Of a DNA stretch of 56,542 bases, positions 7,341 through 17,027 are shown one piece after another. Under the pieces are notes generated by a model. That model did not search any database and had not been told where the DNA came from. It was given only the letters and a program-made list of their open reading frames with translations. Numbering within the stretch: position 1 is the stretch's first letter; each line of letters opens with the position of its first letter. This DNA comes from Patescibacteria group bacterium. GTDB lineage: Bacteria > Patescibacteriota > Patescibacteriia > Patescibacteriales > UBA12465. The stretch spans positions 1 through 56,542 of the forward strand of contig JAQUWT010000006.1 in NCBI GenBank assembly GCA_028692765.1, in the 5' to 3' direction. The position numbers and the translations under genes are program-made.

Positions 7341-9872
7341 ATGGCTTCCTTTTTAGACAATTTAATCACTTTTTCCAAGAGCGATAGCGGCGCTGTTATC
7401 TTGGCATTTGTATTTTTGCTGGCAGCTATCGCTTTTTTTGCGGGCCTTATTTTTATTTTCCGTTTTTTTGTCCGCCGTTTTGCCACCGATAATGCTTATT
7501 TTAATCATCAGATTTTTTTAATCAGATTGCCCAAAGAAAAGCCCCAGGATGAGAATAAAGATTTTTCTCTGCAGCAGATGCGGGAGGAAATTGCCAGGGG
7601 GGAAACAATTTTTGCCAGTATCGGCGGTTTAAAGGCGCAACGCGGTTTTACCGCTTGGCTGCTGGGACGCAATGACCATTTTGCTTTCGAAATTGTCGCC
7701 AATCGCCATAAGATTGCTTTTTACGCGGCCGCCCCGCGGGCTTTATCGCGGTATCTGGAACAACAGATTACTGCTCATTACCCGGAAGCTGTTATTGAAG
7801 AAATTGAAGATTATAATGTTTTTGGCATGAGCGGCCAGGTGGTGGCCGCTTCTTTAAAAACTAGAAAGCATTTCGCTCTGCCTTTGCGCACTTATCAGAA
7901 AATAGAGGTTGACCCGCTTGATTCTTTGATAAATATCATGTCTAAGCTAGATAAGGACGAGAGCGTCGCCGTTCAGTATGTCGTGCGTAGCGCCAACGGA
8001 GCTTGGCATCGTCAGCTAAGAAACATAGTAAAAAGAATACATGAAAAAAATTCTGTCCGTGAAGGCATCAGCGGCGGCGGCATCTCCAAGGTTTTTTCCT
8101 CCATCGGCGATGTCTTGGGGGCCGGCGTCAAAAATGAAGCGAAGAATTTGAACGAATCCGCGCCCAAGCGCCTTTCCGCCTTAGAGGAGGAAACAGTGAA
8201 ATCCATTGAAGAGAAAAATCTCCGCGCTGGTCTCGATGTCAATCTCAGGATAGTCGTTTCTTGCCCTAGCAAAGAGCGGGCTAATGCCTATTTGGAGAAT
8301 GTCGCCAGTGTTTTTACCGAATATAATAATTACAGCTATGGCAATAATTTTTCCCGCTCCCTTAAAAGCGGGCAGGAAAGGCAAATTAAAGATTTTATCT
8401 ATCGTCGTTTTCGCGAGGACTACTCTTTCCTGTTAAACACGGAAGAGCTGACTAGCGTTTTCCATCTGCCTTTAAAGCACATGGAGACGCCCAATATTTT
8501 ATGGCTCACCGCCAAAAATGCGCCGGCCCCAGCTGATTTACCGGGAGAAGGCTTGCTTTTGGGCGAGAATGTTTATCGCGGCGTCAAGAAGGATATTAGA
8601 ATAAAGCGTCAAGACAGGCGCCGGCATACTTATATTATTGGTAAATCCGGTGTTGGTAAGTCGGTCTTATTGGCCAATATGGCGATTCAGGATATTCAAA
8701 ACGGGGAAGGCGTCTGCGTACTCGATCCCCATGGCGATTTAATCGAAGATATTTTACAGCGCATGCCTCCGGAAAGAGCAGAGGATGTCGTAATTTTTTC
8801 TCCGGCTGATTTGGAAAGGCCCTTGGCTTTAAATTTATTGGAATATGACCCTCGTTATCCCGAGCAGAAAAGTTTTGTGATTAACGAGATGATTGGTATT
8901 TTTGATAAACTGTATGACTTGAAACAAACGGGCGGACCGATGTTCGAGCAATATATGCGCAACGCTCTCTTGTTAATTATGGAAGACCCGGAGAGCGGTT
9001 CTACCTTAATGGAGATACCGAAAGTTTTGTCGGACGAAAATTTCCGCCGCTTGAAATTATCCCGTTGCCATAATCGAACCGTTATTGATTTTTGGAAAAA
9101 AGAAGCAGAGAAGGCGGGCGGCGATGCCGCTTTGGCCAATATTGTCCCTTATATCACCTCTAAGCTCACGGCTTTCATTTCCAATGATATGATGCGCCCG
9201 ATTATCGGCCAGCAGAAAAGCTCCTTTAATTTCCGTGATTTGATGGATAGGCAGAAAATTTTGTTGATTGACTTGCCTAAAGGCGTCGTGGGCGAAATGA
9301 ACGCCTATCTCTTAGGCATGATTATTGTCGGTAAGATTTTGATGGCGGCTTTGTCGCGCACCGATATGCCGGCCGATGCGCGTAAAGATTTTTATTTATA
9401 TATTGATGAGTTTCAGAATTTTACCACCAATTCAATTTGTCAGATATTGTCTGAAGCCCGTAAATATGCCTTAAATCTGATTATTGCCCATCAGTATATC
9501 GGTCAATTAAGCAAGAATAACAATACGGAAATCAAAGATGCCGTTTTCGGTAATGTCGGCACGATGGTTGCTTTTAAAATAGGTACCGAAGATGCGGAAT
9601 TTTTAGTAAAAGAATTTGCTCCGGTGTTTAATGCCTATGATTTGATTAATATTGACAAAGGTACGGCTTATATTAAATTATTGGTGGACAATAGTCCTAG
9701 CCGGCCTTTTTCTATGAAAACCATTTGGCCGCTTCTCGGGGTCAGGCGTGAGGGCATCTCTGCAAAAATAAGGTCTTTAAGCCGTTTGAAATTCGGCCAG
9801 GACCGGACGATTGTAGAGGCCGATATTATCAGGCGGACAGAGACGCCGGCGCCTGATGCGCGCCCAGTTTAA
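7341..9872 (+). CDS. VirD4/TraG-like (type IV secretion/conjugation type) membrane ATPase
   Basis: 843-aa protein with one N-terminal membrane segment (about residues 18-45), a long middle region and a C-terminal HerA/VirD4-type ATPase. Walker A is GKSGVGKS near residue 435, followed by CVLDPHGDLIEDIL; Walker B is LYIDEFQNF near 685, followed by a SEARKYALNLIIAHQ segment typical of TraG/TraM-recognition ATPases. Such motors pump DNA or protein through a membrane channel. No other conjugation genes are nearby, and it lies between a small helical protein and dnaX. That context argues for a chromosomal function such as DNA uptake or segregation (inference). Confidence 0.85.
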   Translation: MASFLDNLITFSKSDSGAVILAFVFLLAAIAFFAGLIFIFRFFVRRFATDNAYFNHQIFLIRLPKEKPQDENKDFSLQQMREEIARGETIFASIGGLKAQRGFTAWLLGRNDHFAFEIVANRHKIAFYAAAPRALSRYLEQQITAHYPEAVIEEIEDYNVFGMSGQVVAASLKTRKHFALPLRTYQKIEVDPLDSLINIMSKLDKDESVAVQYVVRSANGAWHRQLRNIVKRIHEKNSVREGISGGGISKVFSSIGDVLGAGVKNEAKNLNESAPKRLSALEEETVKSIEEKNLRAGLDVNLRIVVSCPSKERANAYLENVASVFTEYNNYSYGNNFSRSLKSGQERQIKDFIYRRFREDYSFLLNTEELTSVFHLPLKHMETPNILWLTAKNAPAPADLPGEGLLLGENVYRGVKKDIRIKRQDRRRHTYIIGKSGVGKSVLLANMAIQDIQNGEGVCVLDPHGDLIEDILQRMPPERAEDVVIFSPADLERPLALNLLEYDPRYPEQKSFVINEMIGIFDKLYDLKQTGGPMFEQYMRNALLLIMEDPESGSTLMEIPKVLSDENFRRLKLSRCHNRTVIDFWKKEAEKAGGDAALANIVPYITSKLTAFISNDMMRPIIGQQKSSFNFRDLMDRQKILLIDLPKGVVGEMNAYLLGMIIVGKILMAALSRTDMPADARKDFYLYIDEFQNFTTNSICQILSEARKYALNLIIAHQYIGQLSKNNNTEIKDAVFGNVGTMVAFKIGTEDAEFLVKEFAPVFNAYDLINIDKGTAYIKLLVDNSPSRPFSMKTIWPLLGVRREGISAKIRSLSRLKFGQDRTIVEADIIRRTETPAPDARPV

Positions 9873-9891
9873 TTGATATTAATTTTAAGAT

Positions 9892-11478
9892 ATGCCGACA
9901 CTTTATCGCGATTATCGCCCTCAAAAATTTGCTGATATTTTGGGGCAGAACCATTTGAAAATAACCCTTCAGAATGAATTAGCCGACGCCAAGCTGGGTC
10001 AGGCCTATCTTTTTTGCGGGCCGCGAGCCGTCGGTAAAACGAGCATGGCCCGTGTTTTGGCGCAAGCGGTAAATTGCGAGCGGCGCCAGCCTGGGGAATC
10101 CGAGCCTTGCGGAGAGTGCGCCGCTTGCCTTAGTATTAAGCGCGGCCAGTCGCTGGACGTTATGGAAATAGACGCTGCTTCTAATACCGGCGTAGATAAT
10201 GTCCGCGATAATATTATCGCTTCCGCCCGTTTGGCGCCCAGCGGAAAGATGCGGGTTTTCATTATTGACGAAGTGCACATGCTCTCTTTATCAGCCTTCA
10301 ACGCCTTATTGAAAATTATCGAAGAGCCGCCGCAACATGTGCTTTTTATCCTTTGCACGACGGAAGTCCATAAAGTGCCGGCGACAATCATTTCCCGTTG
10401 TCAGCGTTTTGATTTTAAGCGTATCAGTCCGGCGGAAATAGTAAAGAAATTAAGCTTTATCGCTTCTCAGGAAAAGATAGAAATAAGCCGCGAAGTTTTA
10501 GAAGATATTTCCCGCCAATCAGGAGGGCACCTGCGTGACGCCGAGAGCCTTTTCGGGCAAGTTTTAGCTTTAGGCGAAAAGAAGATAGGCGTAGAAGAAG
10601 CTGAATTGATTTTACCGCGTCATCACAACCAGGAAGCTTTAGAGTTGATTGATTTTTTAGCTAAAAAGAATCCCGGCGGCGCTGTCTCTTTAATCAACCA
10701 ATTGGCGGATAGCGGCATTAATTTTAAGAATTTTTTAGAGGAAATTCTTTTGATTCTAAGAAAAATAATGTTGCAATCGGCTCAACCGGGATTAGCGGAA
10801 AAATTGGGTTTGGATTTGGGCGAGTCATTGGAATTGCGCGTCAGCCGTCTATCTGCCGAATTGCCCTTAGCCGCTTGCTTGCGCATCATGCGTCGTTTTT
10901 TGGAATTATCTCAAGAAAAGCCCGCTTCCATTCCTCAGCTTCCTTTTGAAATGGCAGCCGTTGAACTTTGTTTGAGCGCAGGGACGGATGATAAATCGGC
11001 CTCCATTGCCGGCGGCAATCGCCCGATGTCTTCTCTTGCCAAGGAAGCGGCGCCTAAAGCGGAAAAAGTTTCGGCGCCGACGGCGGTGGCCGCTGACTTG
11101 GACGAAAGGGAAGTGGCCGCTCTGTGGCCGGAGATATTGGTGAAAATAAAAAAGCATAATCATTCTTTGTCTTTTGTTTTGCAAAATTGCGTGCCTCAAG
11201 CTTTAAAATCCGGCCTTATCCCTCTGCACTTTAAATATAAATTTCATCGCGACCGTATTCTTGACCCTTCCATTAAAGCGATTATGGAAGAAACTTTGGC
11301 TGAAGTTTTTCAAGGTAAGGTGGCTATCGAAGCCTTGTTGGATGAAAATTTAGAGTTGGATGCGGGTGCGGACGTTTCTGTCCAGGCCGAAGTTCCATCT
11401 GCCGCTACTGCTGAAACTAAAAAACCGGGCGGAGTTTTGGGAGGATTAATGGAAAATTTTGGCGCTGAGGTTCTATAA
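9892..11478 (+). CDS. dnaX: DNA polymerase III subunit gamma/tau
   Basis: 528-aa clamp-loader ATPase. The N-terminal AAA+ module has Walker A GPRAVGKTS near residue 43, a four-Cys zinc module (starting CERRQ, then CGECAAC) near 63-80, IDEVHMLS near 124 and the SRC motif (ISRCQRFDF) near 165. The collar domain follows, then an Ala/Lys-rich linker and a short C-terminal domain. It lacks the long tau extension of E. coli. It starts about 20 bases after the ATPase gene, in the same transcript. Confidence 0.96.
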   Translation: MPTLYRDYRPQKFADILGQNHLKITLQNELADAKLGQAYLFCGPRAVGKTSMARVLAQAVNCERRQPGESEPCGECAACLSIKRGQSLDVMEIDAASNTGVDNVRDNIIASARLAPSGKMRVFIIDEVHMLSLSAFNALLKIIEEPPQHVLFILCTTEVHKVPATIISRCQRFDFKRISPAEIVKKLSFIASQEKIEISREVLEDISRQSGGHLRDAESLFGQVLALGEKKIGVEEAELILPRHHNQEALELIDFLAKKNPGGAVSLINQLADSGINFKNFLEEILLILRKIMLQSAQPGLAEKLGLDLGESLELRVSRLSAELPLAACLRIMRRFLELSQEKPASIPQLPFEMAAVELCLSAGTDDKSASIAGGNRPMSSLAKEAAPKAEKVSAPTAVAADLDEREVAALWPEILVKIKKHNHSLSFVLQNCVPQALKSGLIPLHFKYKFHRDRILDPSIKAIMEETLAEVFQGKVAIEALLDENLELDAGADVSVQAEVPSAATAETKKPGGVLGGLMENFGAEVL

Positions 11479-11503
11479 TTAAATTATTTAAATATAAGCT
11501 CAT

Positions 11504-12766
11504 ATGCTGGATATCAAATATATCAGAGAAAATTTGGAGGATGTTAAGTCGGCGCTTTTAAAAAGAATGGAGGCGGATAAACTCGATTTAGAATCTATTA
11601 TCAGTCTGGACGATAAGCGTCGTGATTTATTACAGGCAAGCGAAGCCTTAAAGGCGGAGCGCAATCAGAATTCAAAGTCAAAACCGGATGCCGCCACTAT
11701 CGCCGCTATGAAAGCTTTGGGTGAAAAAATAAAAATAGCGGAAAATGATTTGCAGGAAATCGAATTAAAGCTTCAGGAAAATTTAGCGGCCTTGCCTAAT
11801 GTTCCGGCGGACGATGTGGTGGCGGGCGGTAAAGAAAACAATGAAGTAGTTTATACTTTCGGCAAGAAGTCTAATTTTTCTTTTGAATTCAAGGATCACG
11901 TGGCTTTGGCGGAGAGTTTGGGTGTGATTGATTATGCCCGGGCCGCCAAGATGTCCGGCAACGGCTTTTGGTGCTACCGCGGCTGGGGAGCTTTATTGGA
12001 ATGGGCCTTATTGTCGTATTTTATCGCTTTCCACAATAAGAACGGATATCAATTTTTGATTCCGCCTTTTATGTTAACCGAAAAATCCGCCTATACTTCC
12101 GGCCACCTGCCGAAATTCCGGGATGATCTTTTTTGGACTCAAGATAAGCTTTGTTTGAATGCCACCAGCGAGATGATGCTCGGCAATTATCATCGGGAGG
12201 AAATTCTGCCGGCCGCCAGCTTGCCTTTGCGCTATTTTGCCTATTCTCCTTGTTTCCGCCGCGAGGCCGGCAGCTATCGTCAAGAAGAGCGGGGTATGGT
12301 CCGGGGGCATCAGTTCAATAAGATTGAGATGTTTATTTTCTGCGAACCTAAAGATTCTTGGCAGATGTTCGATGAATTGGTTAAAAATGCCCAAGCCTTG
12401 GTTGAAGGCCTTGGTTTACATTATCAGCTGTCAAAGCTGGCCGCCGGTGACTGCAGTGCGGCCATGGCCAAGACCTATGACTTGGAAGTCTGGCTACCGA
12501 GCATGGGAATATACAAAGAGGTAAGCAGCATTTCCAATGCCTTGGATTATCAAGCCAGGCGCGGCCAGACTCGCTATAAAAATAAGGAGGGGGAAAATAT
12601 TTTTGTGCATACGCTTAACGCTTCCGGCTTGGCGACCAGCCGTCTCTTGCCGGCAATTTTAGAACAGAATCAGCAGCCGGACGGATCGGTACGCATTCCG
12701 GAGGCTCTGCGCCCCTATTTGCCGAATTCGCCGGAATTTATTTTTCCGGATGATTCTAAGATTTAA
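11504..12766 (+). CDS. serS: Seryl-tRNA synthetase
   Basis: 420-aa class II synthetase charging tRNA-Ser (and serving Sec systems where present). The N-terminal long coiled-coil arm (about residues 30-100) is intact. Class II motif 2 is seen as SPCFRREAGS near 250, and motif 3 as TLNASGLATSRLLPAILE near 370. Length and order are normal. It is 25 bases after dnaX and five bases before the next gene. No Shine-Dalgarno sequence. Confidence 0.97.
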   Translation: MLDIKYIRENLEDVKSALLKRMEADKLDLESIISLDDKRRDLLQASEALKAERNQNSKSKPDAATIAAMKALGEKIKIAENDLQEIELKLQENLAALPNVPADDVVAGGKENNEVVYTFGKKSNFSFEFKDHVALAESLGVIDYARAAKMSGNGFWCYRGWGALLEWALLSYFIAFHNKNGYQFLIPPFMLTEKSAYTSGHLPKFRDDLFWTQDKLCLNATSEMMLGNYHREEILPAASLPLRYFAYSPCFRREAGSYRQEERGMVRGHQFNKIEMFIFCEPKDSWQMFDELVKNAQALVEGLGLHYQLSKLAAGDCSAAMAKTYDLEVWLPSMGIYKEVSSISNALDYQARRGQTRYKNKEGENIFVHTLNASGLATSRLLPAILEQNQQPDGSVRIPEALRPYLPNSPEFIFPDDSKI

Positions 12767-12771
12767 GACCC

Positions 12772-14775
12772 ATGTATTTACGTATTTCCTTAATTATTCT
12801 GACTCTTCTGTTTTGTTGGCCCCGCCTGGCGGCGGCGAGCGAGTCTTATCCTCGCCTCGCCAATTATTTCCTTAAATGGAACATGACAGAGACGGAAGCC
12901 AGGGAGTTGTCTCAATGGGATTTGGTCATTCTGGATATGGAAAATCAGGAAAATAATCCGGAACTGATTCGCTTGATAAGAACTCTGAATCCCGATGTTA
13001 AAATACTGGCTTATATCACTTCTCAGGAAATAATCGATAATCCCGGAGATTACAATAATGCTTGGTTGCGCCAAGAATTGTCCGCGAAGATTCCGAGTTA
13101 TTGGTATTTGAAGGATGAACAGGGAAGAGCGGTGGTTAATTGGCCTTTTACTTCGATGCTTAATCTCAGCGAGCGCGCCACTAAGAACGGAGACGGTTTG
13201 AAATTCAATGAATTGCTGCCCAGATTTATCCATGAGCGTTTGCAATCCAGCGGTCTTTGGGATGGCGTTTTTTATGATAATCTTTGGGGAGATATCGCTT
13301 GGGTTAACGGCGGCAATCTCGATTTTGACAATGACGGCCGGCGCGAAACTTCTTTAGTTTCGGACAGCTTATGGGTTGAGGGCGTCGCGAAAATGCTGCG
13401 CTTTACCAGGGAATTGTGCGGCAGCCAATTTATTATCATGGGTAATGGCCGTATTTATTGGCCCTATCAAAATACCATTAACGGCATGATGCTTGAGGGC
13501 TTTCCGTCTTCCTGGGAAAATGGCGGTACTTGGTCCGGTTCAATGGAATCTTATCAGAAGCTTAGCGCTTTAAATCTCCAGCCCCAGACCGCCGTGATAA
13601 ATGTTTATCATAAGAATCAGGAAGATTATCAGGTTTTCCGCTACGGATTTTCCAGCGCCCTTCTGGGCAGCGGTTATTATAGCTTTGACTATGACGTGAC
13701 CAATCACGGACAGACTTGGTGGTATGATGAATATGATGTCAATCTCGGCAGCGCCCAGTCAGGTGCTTATAATATTTTAAACGGCGGCAAGACCGATTGG
13801 CAGCCGGGTCTGTGGCGCCGTGATTTTAAGAATGGGCTGGCGATTGTTAATTCTACTGATAAAGTGCAAAGTTTTTCTTTTACCAAAGAAGAGTTCGAAA
13901 AAATTAAGGGAACGCAAGCGCCGGAAATCAACAACGGCTTGAAGATAAATTTTTTAAGGATTAACCCTAAAGACGGCATTATCCTTTTGAAAAAATTAAC
14001 GGCTTGGCAGGGAAGCGGCTTCACCAACGGAGGGTTTTTAAGAATATTCAAACCGGACGGCAGCCAGGCGCGCAACGGTTTCTTTTCCTATTTAAGTGCT
14101 TTGCCTTCTGGCAGTGAAGTTCTGGTTGATGATTTTTTAAATGATGGCGATAATGATTATATTTTTAGCAGTGACGGCCAGATTTTCCGTCAGCGCAATG
14201 GCCAAATTGTCTGGTCTCAGCAGCCGTTTGCGGCCGGATTTAAAGGCAAGGTATCATTGGCCGCCGGCGATATCAATGGCGACGGCCAAATGGAGATTAT
14301 TGTTGGCGCCGGAAAAGGCGGCGGTCCCCAGGTTAGGGTTTTTTCTTTTGAAGGCAAGGCTTTATTGAATTTTTTCGCCTATGACAAGAATTTTCGCGGC
14401 GGTGTTAACGTCGCCGCTGGCGATATCAACGGCGACGGCAAAGCGGAAATTATCACCGGCGCCGGACCGGGCGGCGGCCCTCATGTGCGTTATTTTAATC
14501 AAAAGGGGGAAGTTCTCGGACAGTTTTTCGCCTATGACAAGAATTTTCGCGGCGGTGTTAACGTCGCCGCTGGCGATATCAATGGCGACGGCAAAGCGGA
14601 AATTATCACCGGCGCCGGACCGGGCGGCGGCCCTCAGGTTAGAATTTTTAGCCGTGATGGCAGCGTAATTTCCAGTTTTTTCGCTTACAGCGAAGATTTC
14701 CGCGACGGCGTAAGTGTGGGGTTTTCCGGACAATCAGGACAGCCGGAAATAGCCGTCGGTATTAAAGGCTTTTAA
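12772..14775 (+). CDS. Secreted glycoside-hydrolase-like protein with C-terminal FG-GAP-type repeats
   Basis: 667-aa exported protein. A signal peptide (about residues 1-22, ending in LAAASES) precedes a predicted TIM-barrel domain (about 25-330) of the type annotated as putative glycoside hydrolase (GH114/GHL15-like). It contains acidic motifs LVILDMEN and GVFYDNLWGD that could supply catalytic carboxylates. After about 440 come three to four repeats with the core AAGDINGDGKAEIITGAGPG, a calcium-binding FG-GAP/VCBS-like propeller motif. A paralogue of the catalytic half without repeats lies at 34061-35125. It probably acts on surface or environmental polysaccharide; substrate unknown. Confidence 0.75.
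   Translation: MYLRISLIILTLLFCWPRLAAASESYPRLANYFLKWNMTETEARELSQWDLVILDMENQENNPELIRLIRTLNPDVKILAYITSQEIIDNPGDYNNAWLRQELSAKIPSYWYLKDEQGRAVVNWPFTSMLNLSERATKNGDGLKFNELLPRFIHERLQSSGLWDGVFYDNLWGDIAWVNGGNLDFDNDGRRETSLVSDSLWVEGVAKMLRFTRELCGSQFIIMGNGRIYWPYQNTINGMMLEGFPSSWENGGTWSGSMESYQKLSALNLQPQTAVINVYHKNQEDYQVFRYGFSSALLGSGYYSFDYDVTNHGQTWWYDEYDVNLGSAQSGAYNILNGGKTDWQPGLWRRDFKNGLAIVNSTDKVQSFSFTKEEFEKIKGTQAPEINNGLKINFLRINPKDGIILLKKLTAWQGSGFTNGGFLRIFKPDGSQARNGFFSYLSALPSGSEVLVDDFLNDGDNDYIFSSDGQIFRQRNGQIVWSQQPFAAGFKGKVSLAAGDINGDGQMEIIVGAGKGGGPQVRVFSFEGKALLNFFAYDKNFRGGVNVAAGDINGDGKAEIITGAGPGGGPHVRYFNQKGEVLGQFFAYDKNFRGGVNVAAGDINGDGKAEIITGAGPGGGPQVRIFSRDGSVISSFFAYSEDFRDGVSVGFSGQSGQPEIAVGIKGF
14371..14636 (+). 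repeat. Near-identical tandem repeat, 153-bp period
   Basis: The stretches 14371-14483 and 14524-14636 (about 113 nt each, offset 153 nt = 51 codons) differ at a single base by eye. They encode successive FG-GAP-like repeats. A more diverged copy lies just upstream. Such identity suggests recent duplication or gene conversion. Confidence 0.9.
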
Positions 14776-14785
14776 CATAAAATAT

Positions 14786-15862
14786 ATGAAATTTTCTAAA
14801 TTTATTTCTCGCTGGTGGCATCGCCGCCGAGAAAGATTTTACCGCCAAAATCGCTGGCATTTAGTTTTAGACATTTCCTTAGCCGTGTTGATTTTGCTGC
14901 TTATCGGCGTCTCTTTGCGCTTGGCTCTGTATAATCCGGCCGTCATCAGCGCTTTAAATAACAGTTTTCATCAGTTAAACGGCGGTCAAGACGGGCGCAT
15001 TCTCGATATTAAGACAGAAATTTCCGGAGAGAAAAATTATATTGAAATCGGCGATAATTTAGAGTGGCGTCTACATTATCGTAATACCGGCAATACCAAG
15101 ATTGATGATTTGAATTTTAGTTTGGATTTTGACAGTGCGGCTTTTAGCTGGAAAATAATGGAGGCTGACGATAGCGCTAATCACCCCCTGTCTTTAGAGG
15201 GCGGCAAGATTAAACTGAAAGATGTCGCTGCGGGTGAAGAGGGTGATATACTGTTTAAAGCGTCGTGGCAAACAGAGAAAAAGGATTTTCCCAGAAGCAT
15301 CAAAGGCAAATTAATAGCCAAGGCTTCCGCTGGCGGCCTCTTAACCTCTAAAGAAATTTCTTGGCCCGCCATTAATATTTTAAGCGATTTACAGCTTAAA
15401 GCGACGCTTTATTTCCATAGCCCCCAGGGCGATCAGCTTGGCATCGGTCCGGTGCCGCCAATAGTCGGGGTGCCTACCAAATACTGGCTGATTGTTAAAG
15501 CCTTAAATAACGGCAATGATTTAGAAAATTTTGTCTTTAGCGCCAAATTGCCCGTCGGCGTCGAATTGGACGAGGAACAGAGTCTTTTAGCCGGTAAATC
15601 AAGCTATAATCCAGATTCAAGGCTTTTAGTTTGGCAATTAGATTCTTTAGCGCCCGCCGGCGGCGATTATATCGCTAATTTCGCTTTAGTTTTGACGCCG
15701 AGCGCCGACCAGGTCGGCAAAGACGCTCCTTTGCTGCTTAAGCTTCAATATCGCGCCCAAGATTTATTGACCGGCGTGGAGATTTCCGGTTTTTTACCGG
15801 ATTTAGATTCTTCTTTGCCTGATGACCCCATTAATCATGGGCAGGGAAAAGTGACGGAATAA
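14786..15862 (+). CDS. Single-pass membrane protein with predicted extracellular beta domains
   Basis: 358 aa, not recognised by name. It has a basic N-terminus (KFISRWWHRRRERFYRQ), one transmembrane segment (about residues 28-50) and an outward part. The outward part contains two regions resembling DUF11/Ig-like repeats (LEWRLHYRNTGNTKIDDLNF; KYWLIVKALNNGNDLENFVF). These look like cell-surface beta-sandwich domains. It sits ten bases after the secreted hydrolase and one base before alr, so it is probably a cell-envelope protein of this operon. Confidence 0.6.
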   Translation: MKFSKFISRWWHRRRERFYRQNRWHLVLDISLAVLILLLIGVSLRLALYNPAVISALNNSFHQLNGGQDGRILDIKTEISGEKNYIEIGDNLEWRLHYRNTGNTKIDDLNFSLDFDSAAFSWKIMEADDSANHPLSLEGGKIKLKDVAAGEEGDILFKASWQTEKKDFPRSIKGKLIAKASAGGLLTSKEISWPAINILSDLQLKATLYFHSPQGDQLGIGPVPPIVGVPTKYWLIVKALNNGNDLENFVFSAKLPVGVELDEEQSLLAGKSSYNPDSRLLVWQLDSLAPAGGDYIANFALVLTPSADQVGKDAPLLLKLQYRAQDLLTGVEISGFLPDLDSSLPDDPINHGQGKVTE

Positions 15863-15863
15863 G

Positions 15864-17012
15864 ATGATTAATTATTTAAGACAATTATTAAAGCCTAAAT
15901 ATCCCACTTTGAACCGTTTAGAAATAGATTCGGAGGCGATTTTGCATAATCTTAATTTTTTGCAGACTCAGCAGCCTCAGGCGGCCATGATTCCGGTGTT
16001 AAAATCAAATGCTTACGGGCATGGCTTAAAAGAAATTTGTTCAATTCTCAATAAATCTGCGGTGAAGACTGTTGCCATTGATTCTTTTCCTGAGGCGCAG
16101 ATAGTTTATCGCTATTTTCGGGGTAAAGTCCTGTTAATCGGAGAAATGCCTCCGGCCGCTTACCGCCATTTGAATTGGTCGCGAACAGAAGTGTGCGTCT
16201 ATAACGGTGAGACTTTAAAAGCGATAGCCACCCTGGGAATTAAAGCTCGCATTCATCTTTTTGTTAATTCGGGAATGAATCGCGAAGGCATCAAAAATTT
16301 GCCCGTTTTTTGGAAAGAATATAATGATTGTTTTTCCCAGGTGGAAATTGTCGGCCTATGTTCGCATTTATTGGAAGCAGAAGGGAATGGCGATTCTAAT
16401 CGCCTTCAAGAAGCTAAATTTTTTCAAGATTTGGAGTTTTTGCACCAGGAGTCGTGCTATCCGGCTTTGGTCCATTTAGGCAATAGTGCCGGCGTCTTTG
16501 CTTTGTCAGATAAGCGCTTGAGCGCTTTTAGGCCGGGCTTGGCGATTTACGGCTATAATCCTTTTTCTCCGGAAAGCCCCCATTATCAACGGGCTCAAAA
16601 CTTGCGTCCGGCTCTGCGCTTGATAACTACAATAGTGTCAATCCAATCCCTTAGCGGCGGCGAAACTGTTTCTTATAATGCTAGTTATCGCGCGGCAAGA
16701 GATACAAAAATTGCCGTTATTCCTTTTGGTTATTACGAAGGTCTTGACCGCCGTTTATCTAATTTGGCTTCATTCCAGCTCTTGTGCGGCGATAAAAAAA
16801 TAAGCGTTAAATTGGCCGGAAGAGTCTGTATGAACTTGTCTTGCTTGGATGTAGGCGGCGGGGAAGAGGCAAGCGTTGGCGCTGAAGTTGTTTTGGTTTC
16901 CCCCCATCGCCAAGATTTTAATTCTTTAGAAAATTTAGCGCGTCTGCAGGGAAGTATTCCTTATGAATTATTGGTAAAATTTCAAGCTAATATTAGGAAA
17001 ATAATTGTTTGA
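15864..17012 (+). CDS. alr: Alanine racemase
   Basis: 382-aa PLP-dependent fold-type III enzyme converting L-Ala to D-Ala for peptidoglycan. The PLP-binding Lys is K47 in VLKSNAYGHG. The catalytic Tyr region is SYNASYRAARDT, and the C-terminal domain includes GRVCMNLSCLD. Length is typical. The stop is TGA, showing that UGA terminates in this organism. The start follows the preceding stop by one base. Grouping with ftsQ fits a cell-wall/division module. Confidence 0.95.
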   Translation: MINYLRQLLKPKYPTLNRLEIDSEAILHNLNFLQTQQPQAAMIPVLKSNAYGHGLKEICSILNKSAVKTVAIDSFPEAQIVYRYFRGKVLLIGEMPPAAYRHLNWSRTEVCVYNGETLKAIATLGIKARIHLFVNSGMNREGIKNLPVFWKEYNDCFSQVEIVGLCSHLLEAEGNGDSNRLQEAKFFQDLEFLHQESCYPALVHLGNSAGVFALSDKRLSAFRPGLAIYGYNPFSPESPHYQRAQNLRPALRLITTIVSIQSLSGGETVSYNASYRAARDTKIAVIPFGYYEGLDRRLSNLASFQLLCGDKKISVKLAGRVCMNLSCLDVGGGEEASVGAEVVLVSPHRQDFNSLENLARLQGSIPYELLVKFQANIRKIIV

Positions 17013-17027
17013 CAATAAATTTAATTT

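Noticed and set aside
14362-14733. Long open frames on both strands across the FG-GAP-like repeats
   Set aside because: They are shadows produced by the GC-rich repeat; the frame continuing the secreted protein is the real one.
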